The notes: a model not told the origin generated them from the sequence alone. Numbered from the stretch's first letter, positions 34,240-43,266 are shown. The stretch is 64,000 nucleotides of DNA from Planctomycetota bacterium (GCA_014584395.1 JACTMY010000019.1:1-64000), one strand, 5' to 3'. Numbers and translations: made by a program.

Positions 34240-35673
34240 ATGCGTCGCCGACATCGCATCCCTTCGATCTTCAGCCTGTCCATGCTCGACGTCCTGTGCT
34301 GCGCCTTGGGGGCCATGCTGTTGCTGATGCTGCTCAATCATCTCGATGCCCGCCGAGCTTATGTGGCCCGGGAGCAAACGGAAGATCGGCTCAAGCTGAG
34401 CGAGTCCGCCCTGAACACGTCGCAGGAAGAGTTGGCCTTGGTTCAAATGGCCTTGGCCTCCGCCCGGACGGAGTTATCGGAAAAGGATAAGCTCTTCGCC
34501 GCCCATGAGCAGGACAAACGCTCGCTGCAACAGCAGCTCAATCAAATGGACGCGAAGACGAAACAGGAGGCACGGCGGCAAAGTCAACTGCAAACGCGGT
34601 TGGACCAATTGGAGCAGGAATTGAAGACCTCCCGAGCCTTGCTCGAACAGGCGCGCCGCGAACGGGATGAATCGGACCAACTGTTGGCGCAACAGATCAA
34701 GGAATATGCCGACAGTCTTGCCCAAGCCAAGCAATTGCAAAAGAAGATGAGCCAACAGACCGAGCAGCTTGAATCGCTGAACCGCAAGCTGGAGATGACG
34801 GAAAAGGAAAAAACCGAGGCCGCTACCCTGGCTCAGGAGCTGGCCGCGGCGCAGCAGGATTTGAAAGCCTCCCAGCAGCGCATCGAAGCGCTGGAAAGCG
34901 ACCTGGTCAAGCTGCGCAAGCAAGCGGAAGCCGCGGGGGTCAAGCTCGGCCAGGCCGAAGCGCGGGTCAAGGAAATCCACCTCGACAATGAAACGCTCCG
35001 GCAACTGTTGACCGATCAGCAAATCACCAGCGGCAAACTGCGGCAGGAAACGCAGCGGCTGGCCAACCGCTTCGCCGGCGTCGATCTATCCGGCAAGCGG
35101 GTGGTGCTGCTGGTCGACCGCTCGGGGAGCATGGGGGCCGTGGATGACAAGACGGCCGCGCCGGAAAAATGGCCCGAACTGTGCCGCACGGTCGCCCAGG
35201 TGCTCCGCAGCATGCCCGAAGTGGAACAATTTCAATTGGTCGCCTTTTCCGACCAGGTGGAGTTTCCCCTCGGCCAGGCGGGGCAGTGGCTTAAAAATGA
35301 ACCGAACGCGGCGAAACAGGTGGAAGAGGCGCTGCTGCGGACCTTGCCCAAGGGCAACACCAATCTTTACGCCGCTTTCGAGGCGGCCTTTCGCTTCAAG
35401 TCGCAAGGCATGGATACGATTTTCCTCTTTTCCGATGGGCTGCCCAACGTTGGCCCCGGTTTGCCCGACCGGCCGCCGCCCGATGAGGCCAGCCAGTCCG
35501 CCATCCTGGGCAAGCATCTCCGCGACACGCTGCGCCAGCGCTGGAACAAGGATGAGCCAAGGGTAAAAATCAACAGCATCGGCTACTTCTATGAAAGCCC
35601 CAATCTTGGTGCGTTTCTATGGGCCTTGAGCCGCGAGCATCAGGGCAGCTTCGTGGGCATGAGCCGACCTTAA
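34240..35673 (+). CDS. Membrane-anchored coiled-coil VWA protein of the stator cassette
   Basis: The 477-aa product has one transmembrane helix at about 14-33 (SMLDVLCCALGAMLLLMLL) with Asp17 at its start, in the place where MotB, ExbD and ZorB carry the ion-binding Asp. Then come a long coiled coil (about 45-270) and a VWA domain (about 285-470) with an intact MIDAS: D293-x-S-G-S297, Thr in GNTN, and FSDG. The coil and VWA would lie outside the inner membrane. It is the last gene of the three-gene cassette (27-bp gap). A ligand or peptidoglycan-reaching role for the VWA end is inferred. Confidence 0.8.
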   Translation: MRRRHRIPSIFSLSMLDVLCCALGAMLLLMLLNHLDARRAYVAREQTEDRLKLSESALNTSQEELALVQMALASARTELSEKDKLFAAHEQDKRSLQQQLNQMDAKTKQEARRQSQLQTRLDQLEQELKTSRALLEQARRERDESDQLLAQQIKEYADSLAQAKQLQKKMSQQTEQLESLNRKLEMTEKEKTEAATLAQELAAAQQDLKASQQRIEALESDLVKLRKQAEAAGVKLGQAEARVKEIHLDNETLRQLLTDQQITSGKLRQETQRLANRFAGVDLSGKRVVLLVDRSGSMGAVDDKTAAPEKWPELCRTVAQVLRSMPEVEQFQLVAFSDQVEFPLGQAGQWLKNEPNAAKQVEEALLRTLPKGNTNLYAAFEAAFRFKSQGMDTIFLFSDGLPNVGPGLPDRPPPDEASQSAILGKHLRDTLRQRWNKDEPRVKINSIGYFYESPNLGAFLWALSREHQGSFVGMSRP

Positions 35674-35687
35674 AAATGAGTCGTGGG

Positions 35688-36593
35688 TTATTTCTTAAAA
35701 CCTTCGTGGGGATCGAACCCGGCCTGTTCCGTCCAGGCGCTATGCAGCTTGCGAAACATCTCCCCCGGGACGGCAAACGTCCATTCATCGATGGACCGAA
35801 CCGGGGCCAGGCCATAGGGCGTGCTGGTCGCCATCGCTTCCGTGACATGAGGCAGATCATCGGGCCAAAGCGACCGTTCCATCCATGGCAAGCCCGCCTG
35901 GCCCGCTATTTCTTTCAGATGCTGCAAACTGACGCCGGGGAGGACGTGCCCTGGAGGCGGCGTGCAGAGCTGGCCATCGATGACCAGGACCAGGTTGGCC
36001 GAGGCGGTTTCGGTTAGATGCCCCTCTTCATCGAGCAGGATCGCTTGGGCGTTCGGGTCGATCGCTTTGACCTCTTGCTCCGCAAGCCACCAGAAAAGCC
36101 GGCTGCGATGCTTCACCATCCTCAGTCCATGGACGCGAGGCAGATGGGGCTGCTTGGCGATGCGCAGCGTTGCTCCCTTCGTGATGCATTCCGCATAACG
36201 GTCAAAGGAGAGTGGAAAAGTGTGGAGGATGAGCGTGGGTTCCGCGGCTGGCTGCGCGAGAGAGGCCGTTCCGTGGCGCGAGACTTCCCCCGGCGTGGCC
36301 AACATCACCAGGCAAAGCTCTCCCCCTGGCGGAAGCAGCGGGAGATTGTGGCCCGCTAACGCCCATGCGATGTGCTCCAGCTCGGCGGCCGACTTCAAGA
36401 TCGGCACCTTGGCCTCATGGCTGCTTCGCAAGAACCGCTCAACGTGCTGGGATAAATGATCCCATCGGCCTCGATAGGTTCGGACCAGATCAACGACCGT
36501 CGCTCCCCAGAGAAAGCCCAGATCGTTCAGCCCGATGCCAACGTGATGCAGTGGAACAAATTGGCCATGGTGATAGGCCAGCGGCTCGGCCAT
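35688..36593 (-). CDS. Class IV PLP-dependent aminotransferase (branched-chain/aminodeoxychorismate-lyase group)
   Basis: The 301-aa product has the class IV layout: an N-terminal GIGLNDLGFLWG, the PLP lysine K161 in RMVKHRSRL, and a C-terminal E195 in LTETASANL. It could be a branched-chain aminotransferase, D-amino-acid aminotransferase or aminodeoxychorismate lyase; sequence alone does not choose. It follows waaA on the same strand, 54 bp apart, and is convergent with the VWA gene. Confidence 0.88.
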   Translation of the reverse strand: MAEPLAYHHGQFVPLHHVGIGLNDLGFLWGATVVDLVRTYRGRWDHLSQHVERFLRSSHEAKVPILKSAAELEHIAWALAGHNLPLLPPGGELCLVMLATPGEVSRHGTASLAQPAAEPTLILHTFPLSFDRYAECITKGATLRIAKQPHLPRVHGLRMVKHRSRLFWWLAEQEVKAIDPNAQAILLDEEGHLTETASANLVLVIDGQLCTPPPGHVLPGVSLQHLKEIAGQAGLPWMERSLWPDDLPHVTEAMATSTPYGLAPVRSIDEWTFAVPGEMFRKLHSAWTEQAGFDPHEGFKK

Positions 36594-36647
36594 GCGTGCA
36601 ACCTCGGCCAGGGATTTTCCCCATCCTGGCCGATGCGAAGTGAAAAA

Positions 36648-37964
36648 TCAAGCGGCCTTGTAAAACCAGCTTTGCGGCGTGAAGAGGCTTTGCAGCAGGT
36701 AGACCGTGCGATCGGCGGCGCCCTGTTGAGTCATGACGAATTGGCAAGCCCGAATCCCCAATTCGCGCCGCGTGGCTTCATCGCCAAGCAAGCGCAGGAC
36801 CTGCGTTTCGAGTTCCAGGGCATTTTGCACCTGGATGGCGGCCTCGTGCGCCAGCAGTCGATCCACCACGTCCTGAAAGTTCCAGACGTTGGGACCGAAG
36901 AGAACCGCGGCCCCATAAGCGGCGGGTTCGATCATGTTCTGGCCGCCGCGTTGACACAAACTGCCGCCGACAAACCCCACGTCGGCCAGCCCCCAGATGG
37001 CGCTGAGTTCGCCCAGGGTGTCGACGAGGATGACTGCCTCATCGAAGCTCAAGCCCGGAGTTACCTGGCTGCGGCGCTGCAGCGGCAGCCCCGCCTGGTG
37101 AATGAGCCGGGCCACGTGATCGAAGCGCTCGGGATGCCGCGGCACCAGAATCAAACGCAATTCCGGCAGGATGGCCTTGGCCCTCTTGTAGATGTTGAGA
37201 ACGATCTGTTCTTCGGGCTCCTGGGTGCTGCCCGCGACCCAGATGAGGGGTTTGGGTTCGCCTTCGATTTCCTCGAGTCCCAGTTGCCGGGCCAATTGCA
37301 TGGTCTTGAAGTTTTGCCGATCCCCGTAGACGCCATCGAATTTCACGGAGCCGGTCACGTGCACTTTCTGCTGAGGCGCTCCCAGGGCCAGGATGCGTTC
37401 CGCATATTCTTCATTCTGCATGGCCGCGAGATTCAGTTTCGCCAGCCAATGCTTCATCAACCAGCGGATCCGCCGGTAGCCGCGAAAGCTCCGCTCGCTG
37501 AGCCGGCCATTGATCAGGGCCAGCTTCACGCCGCGGCGGTGCGCCAGGCTGATAAAGTTGGGCCACAACTCCAACTCGGCCAGCACGACCATTCTTGGGT
37601 GAATCCGCTTCAAGGCCCGTCGAATCGCCCAGGTGAAGTCCAAGGGGAAATAGAAGACCGTCACGTCGGGGTAGGTTTTCTTGGCCACCTCCATGCCGGA
37701 GGCCGTCGTCACCGAGAGGACGCATTCCCAATCGGGACGGTACATTTTAATGCGCGTGAGGATGGGTTTGAGGAGCAACACTTCCCCCACGCTGACGGCG
37801 TGAAACCAGACGCGATGCGGATGGGGATTGAGCTTCGGCGTCCAGCCCATCAACTTGGTGAACAAGCCCTGGCGATATTTGCACGCGGCCAGCATCTTCC
37901 AGATCAGCCAGGGGCTTATTAGAAGCAGCCCGGTGAGATAGATCAGGTTTATCAAATAGGGCAT
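36648..37964 (-). CDS. waaA: 3-deoxy-D-manno-octulosonic acid (Kdo) transferase
   Basis: From the ATG at 37964 the product is 438 aa (an in-frame ATG at 37982 and a longer start are possible). An N-terminal hydrophobic anchor is followed by the WaaA glycosyltransferase: WFHAVSVGEV near 50, and VVLAELELWPNFI, the motif of Kdo transferases. The C-terminal half has VTGSVKFDG, and GGSLCQRGGQNMIEPAAYG near the end. It adds Kdo to lipid IVA at the inner membrane, so the host probably makes lipid A. Its neighbours are not other lipopolysaccharide genes. Confidence 0.93.
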   Translation of the reverse strand: MPYLINLIYLTGLLLISPWLIWKMLAACKYRQGLFTKLMGWTPKLNPHPHRVWFHAVSVGEVLLLKPILTRIKMYRPDWECVLSVTTASGMEVAKKTYPDVTVFYFPLDFTWAIRRALKRIHPRMVVLAELELWPNFISLAHRRGVKLALINGRLSERSFRGYRRIRWLMKHWLAKLNLAAMQNEEYAERILALGAPQQKVHVTGSVKFDGVYGDRQNFKTMQLARQLGLEEIEGEPKPLIWVAGSTQEPEEQIVLNIYKRAKAILPELRLILVPRHPERFDHVARLIHQAGLPLQRRSQVTPGLSFDEAVILVDTLGELSAIWGLADVGFVGGSLCQRGGQNMIEPAAYGAAVLFGPNVWNFQDVVDRLLAHEAAIQVQNALELETQVLRLLGDEATRRELGIRACQFVMTQQGAADRTVYLLQSLFTPQSWFYKAA

Positions 37965-38370
37965 GACCAAGATTCCATGCATCCTTGATCGCGTGAATAA
38001 CATCCTCGTCCGGTCCATACCCGAAACCGACGATCAAAGCCAGAGCAAAAGCCATCAGGTGGGATTGCAAGTCAGGGCTGAATTTAACAGTCTGACGGGA
38101 AAAGGTCCAATGAAAATATGTAAAATTTTGACCTCTAGGCAAAATCTATGACCTGGGCATAATGATGCTGCTCGTTGCAACGGAAAAGCCGCGGCGTCAA
38201 GGAAAACAATAAATGTGAAGATAAGCCCTTATGGAAACATTCCTGAACCAGGCACGATTTAACACCGAACTTTCTGGGCGACACCCTATAATAGCGTCCG
38301 TTCCAGTCCGGTCTGCGTCGAAGTGGTCTCCTGTCGCCTTTCTCACATCCAACCTTTGGGGGAGCTTCCG
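37965..38370. other. Divergent intergenic region between waaA and the methanethiol-oxidase-like gene
   Basis: This 406-bp region is AT-rich around 38080-38160, unlike its surroundings. It holds a candidate plus-strand -10 box at 38287 and no convincing gene. The AT-rich part may hold the waaA promoter, but no pair of boxes with good spacing was found. Confidence 0.5.
38287..38292 (+). promoter_or_regulatory. Candidate -10 box for the methanethiol-oxidase-like gene
   Basis: A perfect TATAAT lies about 80 bp before the ATG at 38371. No good -35 box is found at 16-18 bp upstream, so this is a weak call. Confidence 0.3.
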
Positions 38371-39801
38371 ATGGATCGACGCCATTTCCTTTCCACCGTG
38401 GCCGCTTCGGGTTCAATCGCTCTCACCGGCGGCATGCTCGCCGGCGCGCCTCGCTCCCTGGACCACGATCAGGATCGCACGTTTGCCACGCCCGAAGAGG
38501 CGCGAAAGTCGCCGCCGGAGAAAATCGCCTATGTCACCTGCGTGTACACCGGGACTGGCATCGCCAAGCCCGACTATCTGGCGGCCATCGACGTCGACCC
38601 GTCATCGAAAACGTATTCCCAAGTCATTCACCGTTTGCCCATGCCCAACGTCGGCGATGAGCTGCACCATTTCGGCTGGAACGCCTGCGCCAGTTGCCAT
38701 GGTCAAAAAGCCCGCCGCTTTTTGATCATCCCCGGGCTGGTTTCCGGACGCATCCACGTGGTGGACACGGCCGACCCGAAAGCGCCTCGGCTGCACAAGG
38801 TGATCGAGCCGGAGGAAGTCGTTCGCGCCGCGAAGTTGACCGCGCCGCATACCGTCCATTGCCTGGCCGATGGCCGGGTCATGATCTCCATGCTGGGCGA
38901 TGAAAACCTCAACGGCCCGGGCGGCTTCTTGCTGCTGGATGAGGAGTTCAAGATCGCCGGCCGATGGGAGGCGAGCCTCGAGGGCATGCACTACAATTAT
39001 GATTTCTGGTATCAACCCCGCCACAACGTCATGGTCAGCAGCGAATGGGCGGCGCCGCGGACCACCCGCCCCGGCTTCAAGCTCGAGGACGTCAAGGCGG
39101 GCCTTTACGGCCATCATCTCCATTTCTGGGATTGGCAGCGCCGGACCATCGCCAAAAGCATCGATCTGGGCGAAAAGGGCATTGTGCCTCTCGAAGTCCG
39201 CTTCCACCACAACCCGGACAGCACGCATGGCTACGTCGGCGCGGCGCTGTCCAGCGTCATGTGGCACTTCTTCAAGGATGGCGATGCATGGCAAGCGGAA
39301 AAGGTGATCGAGGTCGAAGGCCGGGAGACGAAAGGATGGGACTTCCCCGTGCCTGGACTCATCAGCGACCTCGTCGTCTCCATGGACGACCGTTGGCTTT
39401 ACTTTTCCAATTGGCTTCAGGGCGACGTGCGCCAATACGACATCAGCAACCCCTCCCAGCCCAAATTGACCGGGCAGGTCTGGGTCGGCGGCGTCATCGG
39501 CAAGTCGCCCAAGCTGCGCGGCAAACCCGCCCGCGGCGGCCCGCAAATGCTCCAATTGAGCCTCGACGGCAAGCGCCTTTACGTCACCGATTCCCTCTTC
39601 AGCAGTTGGGATAATCAGTTCTACCCCAATATTGCCAAGCAAGGCTCGCTCATGCTCCAACTGGACGCCGACACGGACAAGGGCGGGTTGCGATTGAACG
39701 AGCGCTTCCAGGTCGACTTCGGCGAGGAACCGCACGGCCCGGCCCGGGCCCATGAAGTCCGCTTCCCCATGGGGGATTCCACCTCGGACGTCTGGTGCTG
39801 A
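38371..39801 (+). CDS. Selenium-binding-protein family / methanethiol oxidase-like protein, Tat-type signal
   Basis: The ATG at 38371 has GGGGGAG 6 bp upstream; the product is 476 aa. The N-terminus (DRRHFLST, then a hydrophobic stretch) looks like a twin-arginine signal, so export is likely. The body is the SBP56/methanethiol oxidase beta-propeller: GWNACASCHG (Cys106, Cys109), HTVHCLADGRVMIS, VSSEWAAP, and a C-terminal HEVRFPMGD. Known bacterial methanethiol oxidases are copper-dependent periplasmic enzymes. No SCO1 or copper chaperone gene is adjacent, so substrate is inferred. Confidence 0.88.
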   Translation: MDRRHFLSTVAASGSIALTGGMLAGAPRSLDHDQDRTFATPEEARKSPPEKIAYVTCVYTGTGIAKPDYLAAIDVDPSSKTYSQVIHRLPMPNVGDELHHFGWNACASCHGQKARRFLIIPGLVSGRIHVVDTADPKAPRLHKVIEPEEVVRAAKLTAPHTVHCLADGRVMISMLGDENLNGPGGFLLLDEEFKIAGRWEASLEGMHYNYDFWYQPRHNVMVSSEWAAPRTTRPGFKLEDVKAGLYGHHLHFWDWQRRTIAKSIDLGEKGIVPLEVRFHHNPDSTHGYVGAALSSVMWHFFKDGDAWQAEKVIEVEGRETKGWDFPVPGLISDLVVSMDDRWLYFSNWLQGDVRQYDISNPSQPKLTGQVWVGGVIGKSPKLRGKPARGGPQMLQLSLDGKRLYVTDSLFSSWDNQFYPNIAKQGSLMLQLDADTDKGGLRLNERFQVDFGEEPHGPARAHEVRFPMGDSTSDVWC

Positions 39802-39929
39802 TCGAGGGAACGCCCGCCCAGCCTGCACCGTCTAACACATGGCCTGTCGGCGATGGACTTGCGTTTCGCGGCTGCTCGACTTACGATGGAATGAGGTCGT
39901 TTCGGCATTTCGTCAGGAGGGGGCCGATC

Positions 39930-40619
39930 ATGTCGATCGTTCGCGCGGGATGGGCGTTGGGTTTGGCGTTCTGCGCCGTGGGCGTCTTGGCGGCTTGGCC
40001 CGCGCAGAAGGAACCGCCTAGCGACAAGGGCAAGAGCGACGATTCTCCCATTGTCGCCAAGACCCGCAAAAAACTGGCATCCGAAGTCAGTATCGACGCC
40101 AAGGATCAACCGCTGAAGGACCTGCTGGCCGAATTGTCCAAGCAAGCCGAAGTGGTGTTCTATTTCGACGTGGCCGTGCCGCGGCACAAGGGCTTCACCA
40201 TCGTGGCCAAGGATAAGCCGCTCAAGGAAGTGCTGGACGAGATGTTCAAGGACTCGGGTCTCGGCTACGTCATCCATCGCAAGCAAAATGCCAATGACCG
40301 GTACGAAGGGCAAATCCAAATCGTTCAAGGCAATGAGCGGGGCGATCCGATCGCCAAAGGCGATGGGGACAAGAAAGAGGCGGGCAAGTCCTCCGCCAGC
40401 GCCACCAAACCGGCGCCGAAACCGCCGCCCAAGTCGGAAGGCGGCAGCGGCGGCGACGATGCGGAAAAGACGGCCCAGAACAAGCTCAAACTCGCCAAAA
40501 GGCTCCACCAAGACGGCCAGATCCCCGAGGCGCGGGAATACTTGGAGGAGATCGTCAAAAAGTTTCCCAACAGCAAGGCGGCCGAGGAGGCCAAGGAACT
40601 GCTCAAGAAGTGGAAATAA
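39930..40619 (+). CDS. Exported STN-like protein with TPR-like tail
   Basis: The ATG at 39930 has AGGAGG upstream; the product is 229 aa with a signal peptide (about 1-25). Residues about 45-125 look like an STN/secretin-N-like domain (KDQPLKDLLAELSKQAEVVFYFD and KPLKEVLDEMFKDSGLGYVI). A Lys/Ser/Pro-rich linker follows, and the last 50 residues are helical, ending LEEIVKKFPNSKAAEEAKELLKKWK in outline. That tail resembles the end of the next protein. The gene lies 41 bp before the protease gene and is probably co-transcribed with it. Confidence 0.7.
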   Translation: MSIVRAGWALGLAFCAVGVLAAWPAQKEPPSDKGKSDDSPIVAKTRKKLASEVSIDAKDQPLKDLLAELSKQAEVVFYFDVAVPRHKGFTIVAKDKPLKEVLDEMFKDSGLGYVIHRKQNANDRYEGQIQIVQGNERGDPIAKGDGDKKEAGKSSASATKPAPKPPPKSEGGSGGDDAEKTAQNKLKLAKRLHQDGQIPEAREYLEEIVKKFPNSKAAEEAKELLKKWK

Positions 40620-40660
40620 CCCGTCCGCGTTTCATCTCGGCCCATGCGAGGTTTGATTTG

Positions 40661-41788
40661 ATGCGTCCACCGCTCCGACTGATCGGCCTCTTCCTGGCGC
40701 TCCTGATCACCTGGAGCAGCCTGGCCCCCGCCGTGGCATCTGCTCAAAGCGGCAAAGGCGAGGACGTCATCGATCGGATGAAGCGTTCCACGGCCTTCAT
40801 CGTGACCATGGTCGAACGCCAGGGCCGCATGATGGCTCGCCGAGGCAGCGGTTCCCTCATCATCAAGGATGCCCGGCGCAACATCGTCCTTACCAACTAC
40901 CACGTCGTCCTGAAATCCTCCGAAGCGTACGTCATGTTTCCGGTGCGCAAACCGAACGGCGACCTGATCGCCGAGCCGGAAAGCTATCTCCGCAGCCTCA
41001 AGGACCCCGCCGTATCCTTTCCGGGCAAGGTGATCATCACCTGGCCGGAGAAGGACTTGGCCTTGATCGATTTGGGCCCCATCCGTTTGCCGAATCATCT
41101 CCGCCCCTTGCCGCTCGCGGAGAAGTCGCCCCGGCAAGCCGCCGTGGTCCACACCATGGGCAACCCCGCGGCCTCGGGCATGTGGAGCTACACCAAGGGC
41201 GAAGTGCGGACCGTGTTCGACAAGAGCAGCAGCTTCGCCCTCGACGGGGAAACGCTGCGGGTCAACGCCCGGGTGATCGACACCTCCAATCCCATCAATC
41301 GGGGGGATTCCGGCGGCCCCCTGGTCAACGATCGCTTCGAACAGGTGGGGGTAGCTCAGAGCATCAACCTCGAAGCCCAATCGGTCTCGACGTTCATTGC
41401 CGTCGAGGAAATCTGGGCCTTGCTGGACAAGGCCAAGCTTCGAACCATCGCGCAGCAGATCACGCGCAATCATGCCGCCGCGTTGGCGCGCGGCATCAAG
41501 GGCGGCGGTTTGGATGAAGATGAAACATCCACCGCCACCTCCGCCACCGAAGAGGGCAGCGCCGAAAAGAAAACCGCGAGCAAGGGAGCCGGCGAAGCGA
41601 CGCCGCCCGAAGACCCGAAAGCCAAGGCGGAACGGCTCGCCGCCGCTAAGCTCAAGCAAGCCAAGCTCTTTCAAACCGCCGGCCAGGCCGCCAATGCCGT
41701 GGAAACCCTGGACGAAATCCTCGAAAAATTTCCGGACACCAAGGCCGCCGCGGAAGCCAAGGAGCTGCGGGGCAAGATTAAAAAGTAG
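40661..41788 (+). CDS. Trypsin-like serine protease with TPR-like tail
   Basis: The ATG at 40661 has GAGG about 10 bp upstream; the product is 375 aa with a signal peptide (about 1-28). The trypsin-fold triad is complete: His81 in LTNYHVV, Asp132 in EKDLALIDL, Ser217 in GDSGGPL. No PDZ domain is evident. After an acidic/Thr-rich linker the last 50 residues form a helical module like that at the end of the previous gene. It should act outside the cytoplasm. A strong terminator follows. Confidence 0.88.
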   Translation: MRPPLRLIGLFLALLITWSSLAPAVASAQSGKGEDVIDRMKRSTAFIVTMVERQGRMMARRGSGSLIIKDARRNIVLTNYHVVLKSSEAYVMFPVRKPNGDLIAEPESYLRSLKDPAVSFPGKVIITWPEKDLALIDLGPIRLPNHLRPLPLAEKSPRQAAVVHTMGNPAASGMWSYTKGEVRTVFDKSSSFALDGETLRVNARVIDTSNPINRGDSGGPLVNDRFEQVGVAQSINLEAQSVSTFIAVEEIWALLDKAKLRTIAQQITRNHAAALARGIKGGGLDEDETSTATSATEEGSAEKKTASKGAGEATPPEDPKAKAERLAAAKLKQAKLFQTAGQAANAVETLDEILEKFPDTKAAAEAKELRGKIKK

Positions 41789-41818
41789 CATCTCATCCGA
41801 CCTGACGACGGCCGTTGT

Positions 41819-41850
41819 GAAACCACCCTGGGACGCTTGGGTGGTTTCTT
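41819..41850 (+). terminator. Rho-independent terminator after the serine protease gene
   Basis: A perfect 10-bp stem (GAAACCACCC / GGGTGGTTTC, 41819-41828 and 41839-41848) with a 10-base loop lies about 30 bp past the stop. T residues in and after the 3' arm support termination; the T run is short. Confidence 0.8.
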
Positions 41851-41862
41851 CATGGACGGTGG

Positions 41863-42333
41863 CTAACCAGATTCCTCCGGTTCGGACCATTTCTGCAATT
41901 CGACCAGGTTCCCCTCCGGGTCGCGGACATAAGCCCAGGTCACGGAACGGCGGCCCGCCTGAGTGGTAACGATGTCACCATGCGGCTGCCCTCCAGCGGC
42001 GATCACGGCCGCTAGGGCCGCGGCCACGTCGTCCACCATGAAGGCGATGTGGCCAAAGCCCGGACGATTCGCGGCCGGGGACAAACTCTCCGCCAGTTGG
42101 TGGTAGGTGAATATCTCCAACGTGGGGCCATCTTGGCCATACCCCGGCAAACGCAAATGGGCCCCCTGCAAGGCCGCTCCGGGAACGCCGCTGCCCCGCT
42201 CCAGGGCGGCGCCCTTCAAGTCGCGAACCGGCGGAACCAAAGTGCAGCCAAAAACGCTCTCGTAAAACGCCACCAGGCGCCGCCAATCCCGAGCGATGAG
42301 ATTGGTGTGTCCATAGCGGGCAGCGAGGGCCAT
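41863..42333 (-). CDS. VOC (glyoxalase/dioxygenase fold) family protein
   Basis: The 156-aa product has two VOC half-motifs. The first is GHTNLIARDWRRLVAFYESVFG at the N-terminus, a typical glyoxalase start with a His metal ligand. The second is GFGHIAFMVDDVAAALAAVIAAGG, followed by YVRDPEGNLVELQKW, which carries the second His and a Glu. It may be a glyoxalase I-like lyase, a dioxygenase or an antibiotic-binding protein; sequence does not decide. It is convergent with the protease gene. Confidence 0.88.
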   Translation of the reverse strand: MALAARYGHTNLIARDWRRLVAFYESVFGCTLVPPVRDLKGAALERGSGVPGAALQGAHLRLPGYGQDGPTLEIFTYHQLAESLSPAANRPGFGHIAFMVDDVAAALAAVIAAGGQPHGDIVTTQAGRRSVTWAYVRDPEGNLVELQKWSEPEESG

Positions 42334-42408
42334 GGGGGCATTCCAATAAGGGTGCGGATTACAACAGCCGGTGCCGTTTCAGTGGATTGTACGAAGTTGC
42401 TTGTCGCG

Positions 42409-43266
42409 TTACGCGGCCAAGCGAATCGCCTGGGTCTGAATCGACTTGAACGCCTTGATCAGCAACTGTTCGCCGCACAGCCGCTCCAGGAGCGGGCGCG
42501 GAATCCAGCGGCACAGCCACCAGTAATGACGGCGGGTGATATGTCGTTTGTAGACGATTGGCTCGATGAAGGGTTGGAACAACTGCCGCAGTTGCCGGCG
42601 CGAGAAGCACTGCCCGCGGGGCGGGCCTGGAATGCGCCGCAGCCATTGCGTCAACGGCGCCACTCGCGCCGGGACCAGGGCCAGCACTTTGCCTCCCGGC
42701 TTGAGCAACCGGTGCAGCTCCGCCACGACAGCCGCGCTGTCCTCGAGCCGATGCAGCAATCCTTCCACGCAAACGACGTCGACGCTCTCGTCGGGCAGCG
42801 GAATGTGCGCGGGCAGGGATTGCAGAAAACGCCCCTCGAGTTGCCGCAACTCAAAGTTGCGCCGCACGAGATTCAGGTCGGCGGCCCGCGCCTGGCACAC
42901 GATGACGTTGGCTCCGTGCCGGGCGTATTGCAGCCAGTCGGTGCCCATGCCGTCACCCAGACCCAAGACGGTTTCGCCCGTATGCCGGCTGAATTCCAGC
43001 AGATCCGCCAGCCAGCGGCCGCGGCGGCCGTAGCGGCGCTCCTCGATGGCGAGAAACCATTGCAGCGAATAGGGTTCCGCCAAGTCCTCCAGCCGCGGGG
43101 CCAGACTTTCCGACAAGGCTAGCGCCATGGCTGGATCGCGATGGGGAAAGGGCAGCGTCGTCGGCCAGCTACCGTCTTCGTCCTCGTGTTCGCGAAGGTG
43201 CGTCGACGGTCGAGCCTTGCGGCCTTGATGAATAAAATGTCGCGACAACGACGAAGGGTTCGTCAT
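42409..43266 (-). CDS. Class I SAM-dependent methyltransferase
   Basis: The ATG at 43266 lies after a G-rich ribosome site and gives 285 aa; ATGs further upstream would only add a short tail. The methyltransferase core is seen as VLGLGDGMGTDWLQYARHG (motif I, GxGxG-like), VDVVCVEGLLHRLED (motif IV region) and HRLLKPGGKVLALVP (post-motif). The C-terminal part is rich in Arg and Trp. The substrate is unknown. Upstream genes on this strand are absent for about 1 kb, so it is probably monocistronic. Confidence 0.85.
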   Translation of the reverse strand: MTNPSSLSRHFIHQGRKARPSTHLREHEDEDGSWPTTLPFPHRDPAMALALSESLAPRLEDLAEPYSLQWFLAIEERRYGRRGRWLADLLEFSRHTGETVLGLGDGMGTDWLQYARHGANVIVCQARAADLNLVRRNFELRQLEGRFLQSLPAHIPLPDESVDVVCVEGLLHRLEDSAAVVAELHRLLKPGGKVLALVPARVAPLTQWLRRIPGPPRGQCFSRRQLRQLFQPFIEPIVYKRHITRRHYWWLCRWIPRPLLERLCGEQLLIKAFKSIQTQAIRLAA

